This document shows positions 61,889-64,000 of a stretch of 64,000 nucleotides of DNA, in pieces. A program made the translations under genes and the position numbers. Under the pieces are notes generated by a model. The model made no database searches. It saw nothing but the letters and a program-made list of their open reading frames with translations, and was not told the origin of the DNA. Origin of the DNA: Sedimenticola_A sp040506895 (lineage in GTDB: Bacteria; Pseudomonadota; Gammaproteobacteria; Chromatiales; Chromatiaceae); assembly GCA_040506895.1 (NCBI GenBank), contig JBEVVY010000001.1:1426001-1490000 (forward strand), read 5' to 3'. Position 1 is the stretch's first letter; the number at the start of each line of letters is the position of its first letter.

Positions 61889-63110
61889 TTTCTACCAGAA
61901 CGGCATCATCACCACCCTGCACAACCTCTCCAACCGCCCCCTGGAAGAACTCGAACGGGAACTGGTGAGCTTCAGCAGGCAACGCCCGATGGCGTTGATA
62001 CTCCCCTCCCTCTTCTCCGAACTGGAGGGGGAAGCGCTACCGAGGATCATCGATCACCTGAAGGATGTACCCTACCTCTCTCAAATCGTCATCGGCCTGG
62101 ATCGCGCGAATGAGCAGCAGTACCGCCACGCCCTTGAGTTCTTCAATGCACTGCCACAGCACCATCGAATACTGTGGAATGATGGCCCACGCCTCAAGGC
62201 GCTGGATGCCGAACTGAAGAAGCATGATCTCGCACCCAAGGAACTGGGCAAGGGACGCAACGTCTGGTACTGCATGGGTTACATACTCGCCTCCGACAAG
62301 GCCGAGTCGGTGGCCCTGCATGACTGCGACGTACTCACCTACGATCGCGAACTGCTTGCCCGGCTCATCTACCCCGTGGCCAACCCCCAGTTCAATTACG
62401 AATTCTGCAAGGGTTACTACGCCCGGGTGGCCGACAGCAAGATCAACGGTCGTGTCAGCCGCCTGCTGGTGACTCCCCTGCTGCGCGCGCTGAAAAAGGT
62501 GATTGGCCAGCGGGAGTACCTCGAGTATCTCGACAGTTACCGCTACCCCCTGGCGGGTGAATTCTCATTCCGCCGTGACGTGCTCAACGACATCCGCATC
62601 CCCAGCGACTGGGGCCTGGAGATCGGCGTACTCTCCGAGATGCACCGCAACTATGCCAACAACCGTCTCTGCCAGGTGGATATCGCCGATGTCTATGACC
62701 ACAAACACCAGGACCTCTCCCTCGCAGACCAGAATGCCGGACTCTCCAAGATGTCCATCGACATCGCCAAGTCCATATTCCGAAAACTCGCCACCCAGGG
62801 CGAGGTGTTCTCCCAGGAGACCTTCCGCTCGCTCAAGGCGACCTACTTCCGAATCGCACTGGATTTCGTGGAGACCTACAACAACGACGCCATCATGAAC
62901 GGGCTCAAGCTGGATATCCACCAGGAAGAGGAGGCCGTGGAAATGTTTGCCGAGAATATCATCAAGGCGGGACAGGTCTTTCTCGACCGCCCCATGGAGA
63001 AGCCCTTCATCGCCTGCTGGAACCGGGTGGTGAGTGCAGTGCCCGATATCTTCGAAAAACTCAACGAGGCAGTGGAAGCCGACACCGAAGAGTTCCTGTC
63101 ACGCCAATGA
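61881..63110 (+). CDS. gpgS: glucosyl-3-phosphoglycerate synthase-like glycosyltransferase (GT81)
   Basis: 409 residues. GT-A fold: PMALILPSLFSELEGEALPRIIDHLKD, IVIGLDRANEQQYRHALEF, GKGRNVWYCMGYILASDKAESVALHDCDVLTYDRELLARL with the metal-binding DCD, and EFSFRRDVLNDIRIPSDWGLEIGVLSEMHRN. It should join glucose from an NDP-glucose to 3-phosphoglycerate. The context (phosphatase before, phosphorylase after, glgC divergent) supports this over mannosyl transfer. Confidence 0.88.
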   Translation: MGDFYQNGIITTLHNLSNRPLEELERELVSFSRQRPMALILPSLFSELEGEALPRIIDHLKDVPYLSQIVIGLDRANEQQYRHALEFFNALPQHHRILWNDGPRLKALDAELKKHDLAPKELGKGRNVWYCMGYILASDKAESVALHDCDVLTYDRELLARLIYPVANPQFNYEFCKGYYARVADSKINGRVSRLLVTPLLRALKKVIGQREYLEYLDSYRYPLAGEFSFRRDVLNDIRIPSDWGLEIGVLSEMHRNYANNRLCQVDIADVYDHKHQDLSLADQNAGLSKMSIDIAKSIFRKLATQGEVFSQETFRSLKATYFRIALDFVETYNNDAIMNGLKLDIHQEEEAVEMFAENIIKAGQVFLDRPMEKPFIACWNRVVSAVPDIFEKLNEAVEADTEEFLSRQ

Positions 63111-64000
63111 GCAGGAAACAGGAAATGCTGTTCTCCAAGGTGAGACACCACCTGGAGTTCATCTATGCAGAGGTCGAGACCCCTGTCCCCCTGGAGCAGG
63201 TTGCGGAACGGCTTATCGCCATCATGGGGCTGGACAGGCACTGCAACGAGCCGGAGCCTCACTGTAACCACTGGGATCAGTCCGATATCATCATGATCAC
63301 CTACGGTGACAGCCTGAGACAGGAGAGTGAGAAACCCCTCAACACCCTGCACCGATTCCTGGACAACCGCTGCGACGGCGCCATCAACAGCGTACATATC
63401 CTGCCGTTCTTTCCCTACAGCTCAGATGACGGCTTCTCGGTCATCAACTTTGCCAGCGTCAACGAATCCCTGGGCGACTGGAGCAATATCCAGGCGATTG
63501 CCGATAACTACCGCCTGATGGCAGACCTGGTGATCAACCACTGCTCCAGCCGCAGCCAGTGGTTCGAGAACTTCAGAAAAGGCACATCACCCGGCAAGGG
63601 ATACTTTATCGACGTCGACCCTGACACCGATATCAGCCGCGTGGTCAGGCCGCGCACCTCACCCCTGTTGCGCGAGACAGAGACTGACCAAGGCACCAGG
63701 CATGTCTGGTGCACCTTCAGCCACGACCAGGTGGATCTCAACTTCGGCAACCCCGTCGTGCTGGAAGAGATGGTCCGTATCATCCGCCACTACCTGGACA
63801 ACGGTGTGCGGATCTTCCGGCTGGATGCGGTCGCCTTTCTGTGGAAGAAGGCGGGCAGCCCCTGCATCAACCTGGAAGAGACCCACGAGGTGATCCGCCT
63901 GCTGCGCACCCTTATCGAGTGCAGCCAGCGGGACGCGGTCATCATAACCGAAACAAACATTCCCAACCGGGAGAACCTTACCTACTTCGGCAATGCCAAC
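63107..64000 (+). CDS. sucrose-phosphorylase-like GH13 enzyme, probably glucosylglycerate phosphorylase (3' end outside window)
   Basis: 298 codons up to the window edge. MITYGDSL and VHILPFFPYSSDDGFSVINF (GH13 motif I region), DLVINHCSSRSQWF, DLNFGNPVVLEEMVRIIRHYLDNGVRIFRLDAVAFLWK with the nucleophile Asp in RLDA, and VIITETN with the acid/base Glu. This is GH13 subfamily 18. The E. coli relative YcjM phosphorolyses glucosylglycerate, and the neighbours point to the same substrate. The start overlaps the gpgS stop (ATGA). Confidence 0.85.
   Translation, partial: MSRKQEMLFSKVRHHLEFIYAEVETPVPLEQVAERLIAIMGLDRHCNEPEPHCNHWDQSDIIMITYGDSLRQESEKPLNTLHRFLDNRCDGAINSVHILPFFPYSSDDGFSVINFASVNESLGDWSNIQAIADNYRLMADLVINHCSSRSQWFENFRKGTSPGKGYFIDVDPDTDISRVVRPRTSPLLRETETDQGTRHVWCTFSHDQVDLNFGNPVVLEEMVRIIRHYLDNGVRIFRLDAVAFLWKKAGSPCINLEETHEVIRLLRTLIECSQRDAVIITETNIPNRENLTYFGNAN

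Overview
The window reads as one stretch of a gammaproteobacterial chromosome of moderately high GC. Its gene content suggests a redox-versatile, probably autotrophic (sulfur-oxidiser-like) organism: a Calvin-cycle phosphoribulokinase, a molybdopterin oxidoreductase operon with c-type cytochromes, FNR-type boxes, a complete urea uptake and urease block, and a glucosylglycerate osmolyte operon. The taxonomic guess is inference; no rRNA or tRNA gene is visible.

Layout. 1-5.6 kb (minus): YgiQ-type radical SAM protein (cut by the window start), phosphoribulokinase, a thioredoxin-fold/NHL-repeat protein, a monohaem cytochrome c. 5.7-10.6 kb (minus): TorD-like chaperone, four-cluster ferredoxin, DmsA-like molybdoenzyme, pentahaem cytochrome c. 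10.7-19.8 kb: the most unusual part. Two exported proteins are built almost entirely of Met-[Ser/Gly]-Gly triplets. A 94-residue and a 251-residue exported protein share smaller modules with them, and a polyferredoxin gene lies between. A divergent two-component system follows, made of a kinase with a periplasmic haem-c motif and a sigma-54 activator. Three -24/-12 promoters lie in front of the three triplet/module transcription units, so the activator is the obvious candidate regulator. I regard this as the best candidate for an undescribed system here.

19.8-27.7 kb: OxlT-like MFS transporter, four small unknown genes, a TrpD-like phosphoribosyltransferase-fold protein, a haem-oxygenase-like diiron protein behind an FNR-like box, and a divergent peroxiredoxin/TetR pair with three palindromic operators. 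27.7-43.2 kb: a LuxR-type response regulator and a giant transporter-kinase hybrid, divergent from urtABCDE - small membrane protein - ureD-ureAB-ureC-ureE-ureF-ureG, a self-contained urea sensing, uptake and hydrolysis block.

43.3-49.0 kb: exported MsrAB, an unknown 155-residue protein, an OmpR/kinase pair separated exactly by a 266-bp hairpin-rich mobile unit, a Met/Lys-rich exported protein and a periplasmic rhodanese. The msrAB and Met/Lys-rich genes share an upstream TCAC-N7-TCAC-N7-TCAC array, suggesting one regulon for methionine oxidation. 49.3-58.8 kb: GGDEF-EAL protein, a decayed modC remnant, a kinase-like/CysQ-like pair, a periplasmic binding protein with an orphan sensor kinase, and a metallo-beta-lactamase-fold lipoprotein. 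58.8-64 kb: an AT-rich gap with one small gene, then glgC divergent from mpgP-gpgS and a sucrose-phosphorylase-like enzyme cut by the window end, together a plausible cycle making and recycling glucosylglycerate.

Two mobile-unit copies (14.85-15.12 and 46.82-47.09 kb) and two copies of a ccctctcccc-type repeat (2.3 and 41.3 kb) are also present.
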